DNA of 64,000 nucleotides from Candidatus Stramentimicrobium fermentans (GTDB lineage Bacteria > Atribacterota > Phoenicimicrobiia > Phoenicimicrobiales > Stramentimicrobiaceae). The stretch covers positions 62,001 through 126,000 of the forward strand of contig JAAYOB010000023.1 of the NCBI GenBank assembly GCA_012520575.1, given 5' to 3'. The notes under the pieces are model-generated. The model did no database searches. It saw only the letters and a program-made list of their open reading frames with translations, and was not told the origin of the DNA. Position numbers and translations under genes: made by a program. Positions 27,031 through 34,531 of the stretch are shown here, piece by piece. Each line of letters opens with the position of its first letter. Within the stretch, counting starts at the first letter, position 1.

Positions 27031-27465
27031 TTATGAACTTAATTTATTTCTTAAAGGAATAAAAGAGGGGTTGCGAAAAAATCTTCGGGCAATGGCATAG
27101 GCAGCAAAATCATCATAAGGGCGAGGCGGTATGCGTAAAGAGCTCGGTATAATTCTCAGCCATCCACGAGGCGGGTTATACTCAAAGTAATATTTACGAG
27201 CCTCTATAGTGGTATCTCTCTCGGGAATTATTGTCACAAAAATTTCGGGAAATTTTTCTTTGACGGTAGTAATAATGATTTCCGAATTGGTTCCACTTCC
27301 CACTATCATATTTCTGATTCCGTATTTTTTAATATATCCTCTCAGATTGTCCACTAAATCCTCATTCTTAATCACACTTCCCGCTAAATATCTCAAATCG
27401 GAATTTACTAATGCGATGCCACATCTTTTTCTACCCGGATCAATGGCCAATATCGTATCATCCAT
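27031..27465 (-). CDS. RuvX/YqgF-like RNase H-fold protein
   Basis: A 144-aa protein of the RNase H-like resolvase superfamily. Three acidic positions expected at a YqgF-type site are visible: Asp in LAIDPGRKRCGIAL, Glu in IPERDTTIEARKYYFE, and Asp in RPYDDFAAYAIARRF. The family is linked to pre-16S rRNA processing or resolvase activity; this divergent member may not be the orthologue of RuvX itself. It lies between fdhD (57 bases away) and the membrane-protein gene. Confidence 0.72.
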   Translation of the reverse strand: MDDTILAIDPGRKRCGIALVNSDLRYLAGSVIKNEDLVDNLRGYIKKYGIRNMIVGSGTNSEIIITTVKEKFPEIFVTIIPERDTTIEARKYYFEYNPPRGWLRIIPSSLRIPPRPYDDFAAYAIARRFFRNPSFIPLRNKLSS

Positions 27466-27522
27466 TTTAAACCCCTTATTTACTTAATTATAAAATATAA
27501 AAGAGCAAGTATCGAAACAGGA

Positions 27523-28293
27523 TTAATTTTCAATTCTTTCCGGTAAGTTATAGACATTCATTCTCTCCCCTCGGGTAAATCCAATAAGAGTTACACTAAA
27601 TCTTTCTGCCAGTTTAATTGCATAATCGGTTACAGCAGACCTGGAAATCACTACCGGTACCCTCCCTATTATAATTTTCTGCATGATACCAGCGGTAATG
27701 CGACAGGTGGTCAGTATCACTTTATTTTCGGTATCTATACCTTTTAAGAGAGCCTCTCCTAAAATTCTATCTATAGTATTATAACGGCTGATATCTTCGC
27801 AGAATAGTACCATTTGACCGCCGGGGTCTGCCAGGCCACAACTATGAACACCACCGCTTAATTTAAAAAAACCTGCTTTTTCCTGCATTGCGGATAACAG
27901 AGTATAAATCACATCGTTCTTAATTCTAATTCTATTTTTGTCGTTGGTGAATTTTTGTGTTTTGAGTATTAACTTACTAATCTGGCTAGGATATGAGACT
28001 CTGTTTCGAAAAGCATTTGTGAATAAAGACTGATTAATTTCAAAATAGGCAGATTTTTTACCGATTTTAATAGAGATAATATCTTGCCTGTTCTTTATTA
28101 TTCCTAAGCTATATAGAAACCCTGCTGTCAGATATTTTAAATTACCGGGGCTGCAGGATAAAGTAGCAATATTTTCCTGATTGACAAAAACATTTACCAT
28201 TATCTCTCTTGCTACTAAATCGATAATTCTTTTTTTCTCATTTTTGTTAATATGCGTTAATTCCAACTCAACCCCTTTTTTATCTTTTAACAT
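27523..28293 (-). CDS. fdhD: FdhD-like formate dehydrogenase accessory protein, divergent
   Basis: A 256-aa FdhD-family protein. In E. coli FdhD passes sulfur from IscS to the Mo-bisMGD cofactor of formate dehydrogenase. Recognisable blocks are LSCSPGNLKYLTAGFLYSLG, LSGGVHSCGLADPGG, CEDISRYNTIDRILGEAL, VPVVISRSAVTDYAIKLAE and LIGFTRGERMNVY. Where active members carry a CxxC pair (SSCGVCG-like), this one reads VSYPSQISKL (about residues 99-108), so the sulfur-carrying cysteines are absent. The usual GRHN is SRYN. It overlaps mobA by 7 bases. A functional sulfurtransferase role is therefore doubtful. Confidence 0.85.
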   Translation of the reverse strand: MLKDKKGVELELTHINKNEKKRIIDLVAREIMVNVFVNQENIATLSCSPGNLKYLTAGFLYSLGIIKNRQDIISIKIGKKSAYFEINQSLFTNAFRNRVSYPSQISKLILKTQKFTNDKNRIRIKNDVIYTLLSAMQEKAGFFKLSGGVHSCGLADPGGQMVLFCEDISRYNTIDRILGEALLKGIDTENKVILTTCRITAGIMQKIIIGRVPVVISRSAVTDYAIKLAERFSVTLIGFTRGERMNVYNLPERIEN

Positions 28294-28928
28294 TTTTTCT
28301 TTCTCCTGATTAGAGCCAATCTCTCTGCCTCTTTAAAATCATTTCGGAAATTAATATTAAAAAAAGAACATAATTCCGGATCAAATTTTCTAATCTCTTT
28401 TTCGGTAATCTTTCGAATGTTTAAAAAGGGGAAAGTAGACCTTACTGCTAAAACATTTTTTTTGAGATTCTGCTCAATTATGCTCAGACAATTTTTACTA
28501 TAAATGGCACATAAAGGCTCCAACAGCCCCTGACCATGTGTGGGAATAACAATGTCATAGCCTTCCATAAGTCCTGTCATATATTCTATTAAATTAACCT
28601 CCACAAAAGGCATATCGTATCCAATAATCAGATTGTAAAATGTTTTAGAATATTGCAAGCCGGAATAAATTCCCCCCAATGGCCCCTTTTGAGGGAAATA
28701 ATCTTCTACAATGTTCTTATATTGGACAAATCTATCTTTTGGTCCTACAATTATAATATCATGCTCCGTAATTGTTTTCAGAGAAAGAATATTTAGAATA
28801 ACCTGCCCGATCAGGCTACTACCCCTAAATGGCAGATAACCTTTGTCTTTATCCAAGCCTATTCTGCTGCTTTTCCCGCCTGCTAAAACAATGACCGAAA
28901 TAGGAAAAGGTTTCTTCTCTGAAATCAT
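28287..28928 (-). CDS. mobA: molybdenum cofactor guanylyltransferase MobA
   Basis: MobA-family nucleotidyltransferase (213 aa), which attaches GMP to molybdopterin. The N-terminal VIVLAGGKSSRIGLDKDKG (about 11-29) is the GTP-binding signature, with GPLGGIYSGLQ and GYDMPFV (metal-binding Asp) downstream and PLCAIYS further on. The ATG at 28928 is chosen over a TTG five codons earlier; neither has a good ribosome binding site. Translationally coupled to fdhD, it suggests a bis-MGD enzyme such as formate dehydrogenase somewhere in the genome, although none remains intact here. Confidence 0.88.
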   Translation of the reverse strand: MISEKKPFPISVIVLAGGKSSRIGLDKDKGYLPFRGSSLIGQVILNILSLKTITEHDIIIVGPKDRFVQYKNIVEDYFPQKGPLGGIYSGLQYSKTFYNLIIGYDMPFVEVNLIEYMTGLMEGYDIVIPTHGQGLLEPLCAIYSKNCLSIIEQNLKKNVLAVRSTFPFLNIRKITEKEIRKFDPELCSFFNINFRNDFKEAERLALIRRKKKC

Positions 28929-28990
28929 TTTTATTTTTACCAACTCAATTAAAAGTTAATACTCTTAGCAGATTGACAGCCTCTCCAGTT

Positions 28991-29026
28991 AAAAAGGGGT
29001 TATACAGATGAAATAAGTATAACCCC
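28991..29026 (-). terminator. intrinsic terminator after the hnd cluster
   Basis: Minus strand: perfect 10-bp stem GTATAACCCC paired with GGGGTTATAC (28996-29026, 11-base loop), followed by TTTTT. It lies between the gene remnants downstream of hndC and the start of mobA, so it should end the hnd transcript before mobA-fdhD. Confidence 0.75.
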
Positions 29027-29065
29027 CCGCAGAATTTATTTCCTTAACTTCAGGAAACAATACAA

Positions 29066-29140
29066 TTATCCTTCTCTTAAATATGCGTACCGGTATAAAG
29101 TAGCTCCAAAAAAGACCCCGCCAATTATATTTCCAAATAA
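29066..29140 (-). pseudogene. remnant of a formate/nitrite transporter (FNT/FocA) C-terminus
   Basis: Only the last 24 codons and stop of a membrane protein survive. They include GNIIGGVFFGATLYRYAYL, which matches the last transmembrane helix of FNT-family formate channels, where GNIIGG-type motifs and an aromatic-rich ending are typical. Two stop codons (29141-29146) stand immediately upstream in the same frame and no start codon is present. This is a decayed gene end, consistent with a former formate-metabolism locus. Confidence 0.65.
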
Positions 29141-29146
29141 TTATTA

Positions 29147-29301
29147 TGATATCTTCCTAACTTTAACAACACATACTTTGTATTCAGGCATTTTAGAAAT
29201 TAGGTCGGGGCCGCATTGGTCAACACAGGCTAGTTAATGCCTGCCTTTATTGCTGCCTCTAAAATAGTTGTATCAGGTTCTACTATTACCCTTCTTGCCA
29301 T
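29147..29301 (-). pseudogene. remnant of a 2Fe-2S N-terminal domain (FdhA/HydA-like)
   Basis: From the ATG at 29301 the frame reads MARRVIVEPDTTILEAAIK and stops after AGIN. A shift of frame continues with LACVDQCGPDLISKMPEYK and VCVVKVRK before TAA. The pattern of EPxTTILEAAxKAGI, then PDL, then a Cys-Val-Val-Lys-Val strand is that of the N-terminal 2Fe-2S ferredoxin domain of NuoG-like catalytic subunits (formate dehydrogenase alpha, or FeFe hydrogenase HydA/HndD). Usual cluster cysteines are disordered and the rest of the gene is gone. It lies just where hndABC operons usually have the catalytic subunit. The assignment is by eye and moderate. Confidence 0.5.
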
Positions 29302-29429
29302 CAATAGCAGCTTATACCGTTGGTGTGGTATTTGCTTCTCTTTTTGAATCTTTTGTTTTATTCATTCTTGACTTTCTAAAACCTGTAATTTTTGTTATAA
29401 GTTTTGTTCAACAATATTTATGAAAATTA

Positions 29430-31223
29430 TTAATGGCTCTTTATGGCATTAAATCGACAAGCATCGTAGCAAACCCCACATTTTATACAGATATTCTGGT
29501 CTATCTTATGAGGCTTTTTCTTTTCACCGGAAATAGCCTTAACCGGACACTTTATAGCACAAACCGTGCAACCGGTACATTTTTCCGGATTAATTTCAAA
29601 TTTTAATAGCGATTTACATACTCCTGCTCGGCATTTTTTATCCCTGATATGTTCGATGTACTCATCTCTAAAATATCTAAGGGTGGTTAGAATGGGATTG
29701 GGAGCAGTCTGTCCTAAGGCACAAAGAGAAGTGTCCTGTATGCGAACAGCTAATTCTTCTAAAACATCTAAGTCTTCCATTTTACCCTTCCCCTGACAAA
29801 TTTTAGTTAACATATCCAGCATAATCCTGGTACCTTCTCTACAGGGGGTACACTTACCACAGGATTCATCTTGAATAAAATTCATGAAATAGCGAGCAAT
29901 ATCGACCATGCAGGTATCTTCATCCATTACTACCAATCCACCCGAACCCATAATGGCCCCGAGCTCCTTTAATGATTCATAATCAATTCTTGCATCGAGA
30001 TGTTCTTCGGGAATACAGCCTCCTGATGGTCCCCCAATCTGCACTGCTCTTAATTTCTTATTGTTAGGGATTCCACCGCCAATATTGTAGACAATTTCTC
30101 TTAAAGTTATTCCTATGGGCACTTCAATAAGCCCCGTATTAGTAACATCTCCGGCAAGAGCAAATACCTTAGTCCCTTTGCTTTTTTCAGTTCCCATTGA
30201 AGCAAAATTTTCAGCTCCATGCAGAATTATGTATGGAATATTTGCTAATGTTTCCACATTATTTAAAACAGTTGGCAATCCAAACAAACCTTTATTGGCA
30301 GGGAAAGGTGGTCTGGGGCGAGGCTCTCCCCTTTTTCCCTCAATAGAGTGAATCAAAGCAGTCTCTTCGCCGCAAACAAATGCACCAGCACCTATTCTAA
30401 TTTCTACATCAAAATCAAAACCGGTATTTAATATATTCTTTCCTAATAGCTCATATTTTCTCATTTCGGCAATAGCAATCTCTAGCCTCTTAATTGCTAG
30501 GGGATATTCGGCACGGACATAGATATAGCCCTGATTGGCGCCAATAGCGTATCCTGCAATCATCATAGCCTCTAATACACTATAGGAGTCACCTTCTAGC
30601 ATACTGCGGTCCATAAAGGCACCCGGGTCACCCTCATCAGCATTACACAAAACATATTTTTGTTTACCGGGGGCTTTGGCAGCAAATTCCCATTTCAGTC
30701 CAGTGGGAAATCCGGCTCCCCCTCTACCTCTTAATCCTGATTTCTTTATCTCTTCAATCACCTCTTGTGGAGTCATCTCAGTCAAAACCTTCCCCAGTGC
30801 TACAAAGCCATCAGCCCCTATATAGTCATCTATCGCATTAACATCAATTATCCCACAATTTCTTCTTGCAATTGTCTTTTGCAGTTTAAAGAAATCAATT
30901 TCTTCCATAATAGATATTAATTCTCCCGTGTCCGGTTTTTTGTAAAAAAGGCGCTGTACAACTCTTCCTTTCAGAAGATGTTCTTGTACAATTTCCCGGG
31001 TGTCCTCCGGTGTAACCCGTTGGTAAAAAACCCCATCAGGATAAACAACCATTACAGGACCAAGTTCGCATATTCCCATACAACCTGTAGTAATTATTTC
31101 GACTTCTTTGTCCAATTTAGCTTCTTTTAGTGCCGCTTTAAATGCTTTTACCACTTCTACTGCACCATTTGACACACAAGAAGTGCCCTGGCAAATAAGA
31201 AGCTGGGTTCTTATATTATTCAT
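29430..31223 (-). CDS. hndC: NuoF-like NAD(P)H-binding flavoprotein subunit (HndC/HydB type)
   Basis: A 597-aa diaphorase subunit that moves electrons between NAD(P)H, FMN and Fe-S clusters. Domains in order: N-terminal thioredoxin-like 2Fe-2S (about 5-95, CQGTSCVSNG and TTGCMGICELGP), NADH/FMN domain (GLRGRGGAGFPTGLKWEF, NADEGDPGAFMDRS), SLBB, a 4Fe-4S motif ESCGKCTPCREGT, then two C-terminal ferredoxin clusters CTGCTVCAIKCP and CIKCGVCYDAC. All cluster cysteines look intact. The catalytic subunit gene expected next is reduced to a remnant, so the partner must be encoded elsewhere or is lost. Confidence 0.93.
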   Translation of the reverse strand: MNNIRTQLLICQGTSCVSNGAVEVVKAFKAALKEAKLDKEVEIITTGCMGICELGPVMVVYPDGVFYQRVTPEDTREIVQEHLLKGRVVQRLFYKKPDTGELISIMEEIDFFKLQKTIARRNCGIIDVNAIDDYIGADGFVALGKVLTEMTPQEVIEEIKKSGLRGRGGAGFPTGLKWEFAAKAPGKQKYVLCNADEGDPGAFMDRSMLEGDSYSVLEAMMIAGYAIGANQGYIYVRAEYPLAIKRLEIAIAEMRKYELLGKNILNTGFDFDVEIRIGAGAFVCGEETALIHSIEGKRGEPRPRPPFPANKGLFGLPTVLNNVETLANIPYIILHGAENFASMGTEKSKGTKVFALAGDVTNTGLIEVPIGITLREIVYNIGGGIPNNKKLRAVQIGGPSGGCIPEEHLDARIDYESLKELGAIMGSGGLVVMDEDTCMVDIARYFMNFIQDESCGKCTPCREGTRIMLDMLTKICQGKGKMEDLDVLEELAVRIQDTSLCALGQTAPNPILTTLRYFRDEYIEHIRDKKCRAGVCKSLLKFEINPEKCTGCTVCAIKCPVKAISGEKKKPHKIDQNICIKCGVCYDACRFNAIKSH

Positions 31224-31245
31224 AATTCAGATACTCCTTATTATA

Positions 31246-31743
31246 CTATTTATACTGTTCTAAAATTGCATCCAACATATTCGTGGTCAACCTGCCATGC
31301 ACATGATTGTCAATCATAATTACAGGCGCCATACCGCATGAGCCAAAACAGGGCTGACAACCTAAGGTAAACCTCATATCTTCCGTAGTTTCCCCTTCTT
31401 TGATGCCCAGTTTCTTTTCTAGTTCGTCCAATATTTTCTGGGCTCCTCTTACATAACAGGCCGTCCCCATACAAACAGTTATCGTGTGCCTGCCTATAGG
31501 ATTTGTTTTAAAATAAGAATAGAATGTTGCTACCCCAAATACTTCGCTCTCAGATAAATTCATTTCTTGCGCAATAAATTCCATAACCTCCGGAGGCAAG
31601 TATTTGAATAATTCTTGCGCTTTATATAAAGCAGGGATTAAGTAACCCCTTTTATCCTTGTTTTCCACAATAAATTTTTTTAATTGGTCGTACTTTTCCC
31701 GTGAGGGAGATGCTTTGGGTTCTACAATAGTCATTTTACTCAT
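31246..31743 (-). CDS. hndA: NuoE-like 2Fe-2S subunit (HndA/HydC type)
   Basis: A 165-aa NuoE-family subunit with a helical N-terminus (about 15-75) and a thioredoxin-fold 2Fe-2S domain. Cluster ligands are visible as CMGTACYVRG (C-x4-C) and CQPCFGSCGMAP (the CxxxC pair plus one extra Cys). It overlaps hndB by a few bases (ATGAG junction) and precedes hndC by 22, a tightly coupled set. In family members it relays electrons between NADH:FMN and the catalytic subunit. Confidence 0.93.
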   Translation of the reverse strand: MSKMTIVEPKASPSREKYDQLKKFIVENKDKRGYLIPALYKAQELFKYLPPEVMEFIAQEMNLSESEVFGVATFYSYFKTNPIGRHTITVCMGTACYVRGAQKILDELEKKLGIKEGETTEDMRFTLGCQPCFGSCGMAPVIMIDNHVHGRLTTNMLDAILEQYK

Positions 31744-32110
31744 TAGTTTTTCCTCTTTGAAATATATATTGTTCTACTACCTTGTTATTTAAAACATGTT
31801 CATCAAAAATAAGTCTAGCAGCTTCCACATCAACATTGTGATAAGTTACGGGAATTTGGTCTTCTGCATAGATATGTACCATGGGTTCCTGAACACAAAA
31901 ACCAAAACATCCTGAGGCAGTAACCACGATGTCATTTCTTTCACTCTTTAGGATCAAATTCAAGAACTCGTTCATTGTCTCTCTTGCTCCGGCAGCTATT
32001 CCACAGGTACCCATTCCAATAACAATTTTGATATTGTGCTTCCCCGATCTGAGTGCCAAATCTTTCTGCGCTTTGTCCCGCATAATCTTTAGTTCTTCTA
32101 GGTTTTTCAT
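31736..32110 (-). CDS. hndB: (2Fe-2S) thioredoxin-like ferredoxin, HndB type
   Basis: A 124-aa protein matching HndB, the second small Fe-S subunit of NADP-reducing/bifurcating hydrogenases. IVIGMGTCGIAAGARET and TASGCFGFCVQEPMV supply the CxnC...CxxxC ligands of a thioredoxin-like 2Fe-2S cluster, although the first half shows one Cys (GTC) rather than two. It overlaps hndA and lies 56 bases past the HATPase gene. Confidence 0.88.
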   Translation of the reverse strand: MKNLEELKIMRDKAQKDLALRSGKHNIKIVIGMGTCGIAAGARETMNEFLNLILKSERNDIVVTASGCFGFCVQEPMVHIYAEDQIPVTYHNVDVEAARLIFDEHVLNNKVVEQYIFQRGKTNE

Positions 32111-32166
32111 AAAAACTCCTCTCCAAATGTTACATTTATATTAAAATATGCCGATATCTGTTTGTA

Positions 32167-32703
32167 TTAAACAACATTTATGCTCTTCAACTCTTTTTTA
32201 GTAGTCTCATAAATATGCTTTCTTATCTGCAGATAATCTTTCGAACCTTCTTCTATCTCCTTTTGCAACCCTGAAAAGTCTAAAATCAAATGTTCTCTTC
32301 CCTCTTTTATTATAAAAATCTTCAGTCCGATATCAGGCCTAGACAGGAAGATGTCAGAGAAAGTCATAGCTAAATCTCCAAACGGTTTAGCATCAATATG
32401 GGAGGTATTTATTTTGAATTCCAGTTCAGTTCCTCCTGCCTCATCTTTTCTTCTTATTTTTAAATATCCTCCAGTGTCTTCTGCTGCCCTTTCTAACAAA
32501 GGTAGACCTAGCCCGATTCTCCTGGTTTTCCGGGTAGTTACAAAAGGATCCAGCACTTCCTGTCCGGTAATTCCTCTCCCATTATCAGAGATGCTGCAGA
32601 AAAAATGATTTTTATCATAAGCTATTTTTAATACAACTTCATTAGCTTCTGCATTAAAAGAATTTTCTAAAATATCGAAAATGTGGTCAGCTATATCCTT
32701 CAA
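32167..32703 (-). CDS. HATPase-domain protein of the hnd operon
   Basis: A 178-aa GHKL ATPase-like protein with N-box ILENSFNAEANEV, SDNGRGI and GLGLPLLERAAEDTGGYL. There is no histidine-kinase dimerisation region, so it resembles the stand-alone anti-sigma/ATPase proteins that accompany NuoEF-type hydrogenase operons. The frame is open further upstream (TTG at 32793), but TTG at 32703 is preferred: AGGAAGG lies 6 bases before it and homology begins there (KDIADHIFDILENS). The C-terminal 60 residues are family-specific. The role is probably regulatory; the partner is unknown. Confidence 0.75.
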   Translation of the reverse strand: MKDIADHIFDILENSFNAEANEVVLKIAYDKNHFFCSISDNGRGITGQEVLDPFVTTRKTRRIGLGLPLLERAAEDTGGYLKIRRKDEAGGTELEFKINTSHIDAKPFGDLAMTFSDIFLSRPDIGLKIFIIKEGREHLILDFSGLQKEIEEGSKDYLQIRKHIYETTKKELKSINVV

Positions 32704-32832
32704 TTTCGGCCTTCCTGAGAAAATTATGCAATGAATTAAAATCTTCTCTATCTGTATATTTTCTTGCACATCCCCCAAAATGGGCCAGGCCAACTAACTC
32801 ATTCATACTTTCCTATGAAGCATTTTGCCTTA

Positions 32833-33020
32833 TTAACCATACTCTCCTTCTTTAAGTCGATTGAGTAAAATAGAATGGACTACCGCATTATGGTCAGTAA
32901 TAGCAATCAGGTTTAGCCCACTCTGTTCTGCTTTTTTGGTATCCTTTGTGGTGACATTATATTTTCCCCACAAGCTGAAAGAGAAGAATGGATGTGCAAA
33001 TCAAGCTTGATTTTTATCAT
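32833..33020 (-). pseudogene. PHP-domain protein, frameshifted and truncated
   Basis: It starts at an ATG inside the end of the DRTGG gene and opens MIKIKLDLHIHSSLSACGEN, the HxH metal motif of PHP phosphoesterases. At a run of six A residues (T run at 32932-32937 on the plus strand) the frame breaks. One base more would restore it and continue with KKAEQSGLNLIAITDHNAVV, including the conserved TDHN. The gene then ends after about 60 codons where relatives have some 200. It is a pseudogene, or a real frameshift plus truncation; PHP proteins are usual neighbours of hnd/hyd genes. Confidence 0.8.
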
Positions 33021-33345
33021 CCTCTAATAATTTATAAATCATTCCACATAATTGAAATGAATTTTTATCGCTACTATACAAATTAATTCCTTCTTCTTTG
33101 GCTTTATCAGTCAATTCTTGATCAACAACAACATCATTACTAAAAACAATTGCTCGAATACCTTTGATTAGCGCAACAGCGATACTGTTTTTGTGAGCTT
33201 GAACGGTTATCCAGATACTTTCACTTTCGGCGTGCCCAATAACATCTGACATTAAGTCTCCACAATAACCTGCTTTAATCTCGTCATTGGAGCAGAAAAC
33301 TATTTCATTCAGATTACAACTCTGCACAATCTGACTTAGCTTCAT
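33001..33345 (-). CDS. DRTGG-domain protein
   Basis: A 114-aa protein resembling the stand-alone DRTGG-domain proteins found in FeFe-hydrogenase and hnd operons (LSQIVQSCNLNEIVFCSND, GYCGDLMSDVIGHA, ALIKGIRAIVFSND, KNSFQLCGMIYKLL). The family is thought to be regulatory or ligand-binding; nothing more specific is known. Its last codons overlap the start of the PHP pseudogene. It appears intact although the genes on both sides are broken. Confidence 0.78.
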   Translation of the reverse strand: MKLSQIVQSCNLNEIVFCSNDEIKAGYCGDLMSDVIGHAESESIWITVQAHKNSIAVALIKGIRAIVFSNDVVVDQELTDKAKEEGINLYSSDKNSFQLCGMIYKLLEDDKNQA

Positions 33346-33428
33346 CTTGAATCCTCCAAATAAACTATTGCTTTTAATACAGTACCTGTCTTTATAGAAG
33401 ATTCCCGTCTAATTTGTCAGCACGTTTT

Positions 33429-34180
33429 TTAGATTAGGCAACTCATTCCGGCACCAAATCCTAATACTCCAATCTGCTCAGAAGCTGCGGCAAAACCGGA
33501 TTTCAAAACCTTTTCTATATCATGAATACCTGGACTATAATCTACAGCAGCAATGATTATCCTATCTTACTCCACCTGTGAGATTGTATACCTTCCCAGA
33601 GAATGTGTACTGATATTTATATCAGCTCCGTAATAGATTATCGACGCTCTTTTTAGAATCTGTTTTTATCAATATTTAATTTTTGTAAATACTTTGCTTA
33701 TAACACTAGCAGGTCTACCAACATTATCGAAATCAGCCTTTCCTGCTTCAAATCGTAGTGGTTTTTGCTGAAATCGCCCATGGTAAGTATTTCAACTATT
33801 TTTGGGGAATGTGTATTTTCTGTTACGGGTAACTGCCCGTATTTATATTTTTCAAATTTTTTAATGGCAGAAACAGGAGAATGGTTCTGAGGGATAGCTA
33901 TGACATCTTTAGACATATAGTCTTTTATTTTCTCGGTAATATAGTTTTCGTCCAGAGTGGTTATTGCATCATCTAGACTAATGATGCCAATTACTTTTTT
34001 TGCTTCATATAAGATAGGCGTACCAGGCATTCTATTCTTCTTTAATGATTGTTGAATTTCACGAAAGGTGACGTCTTCACTAAGAAAAATGACTTTTCTG
34101 GTCATGGCATTTTCTATTTTTAATTGATAGATGAGCTCATGGGCTAAGGTCAATTTTTCTCCGGACTGTAAAATATTCAT
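33429..34180 (-). pseudogene. CBS-domain plus anti-sigma HATPase protein, degraded
   Basis: The first 160 codons (34180-33698) are open and encode two CBS repeats (IENAMTRKVIFLSEDVTF; IKDYMSKDVIAIPQNHSP). After a stop, homology to the RsbW-like HATPase half continues in pieces: KYLQKLNIDKN, then in another frame ILKRASIIYYGADINIS, an in-frame stop near 33570, and GVLGFGAGM just before a final stop at 33429. Intact relatives read through into DNGPGIPD and GFGAGMGLPNI. At least one frameshift, two internal stops and a missing C-terminus mark it as a pseudogene, although the CBS part could still be translated. Confidence 0.85.
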
Positions 34181-34531
34181 TAGTTTTTCTGTAATTAGAT
34201 GATTATCATATCGGTCTGCACAAAAGTCATTATATCAAGTAGTCGTATGGATAATATTTACACCATAAGCTTATTTTTGTTTATGATTATCGCTCGCTTA
34301 AGGGTAGTTTTTACGATTAAATAGTTTTGTGAAATATATCACAAAGTTAGCCGAAATATTGTACCATATGCCGATAAGACATGTCAAATTTATTAAGTAC
34401 AGTCTAAGTAAGTACCTACCTAATTTTGCACTAATCCTATATTTAATAGCAACCATTGATTGTTTTTTCTGTTAATATAACATTCTAGTGAAATAGTATT
34501 TTCTTTTTACGTATGTTCATTTACCGACAGA
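34181..34531. other. regulatory region between rex and the hnd cluster
   Basis: This is 351 AT-rich bases without a gene. It contains the Rex operator at 34327-34344 and a promoter-like pair overlapping it, listed separately. A second TATAAT-like hexamer (minus strand, 34234-34239) lacks a good -35. Nothing else was recognised. Confidence 0.55.
34316..34344 (-). promoter_or_regulatory. Rex operator overlapping a putative hnd-cluster promoter
   Basis: The palindrome TTGTGAAATATATCACAA (plus strand 34327-34344) has perfect TTGTGA/TCACAA half-sites, the established Rex consensus. On the minus strand its outer TTGTGA can act as a -35 (34344-34339), with a 17-base spacer and -10 TTTAAT (34321-34316). 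Rex bound at low NADH would thus occlude the promoter of the CBS/DRTGG/hnd genes. The rex gene itself is 190 bases upstream in the same direction, which supports the assignment. Confidence 0.8.

Noticed and set aside
29222-29420. Plus-strand hydrophobic frame opposite the Fe-S remnant (AAYTVGVVFASLFES)
   Set aside because: Complement of a Lys/Asn-rich minus strand gives a hydrophobic reading by composition; no start with a ribosome binding site.
34234-34239. TATAAT on the minus strand as the hnd-cluster promoter
   Set aside because: No acceptable -35 at 16-18 bases; the pair overlapping the Rex operator is better.
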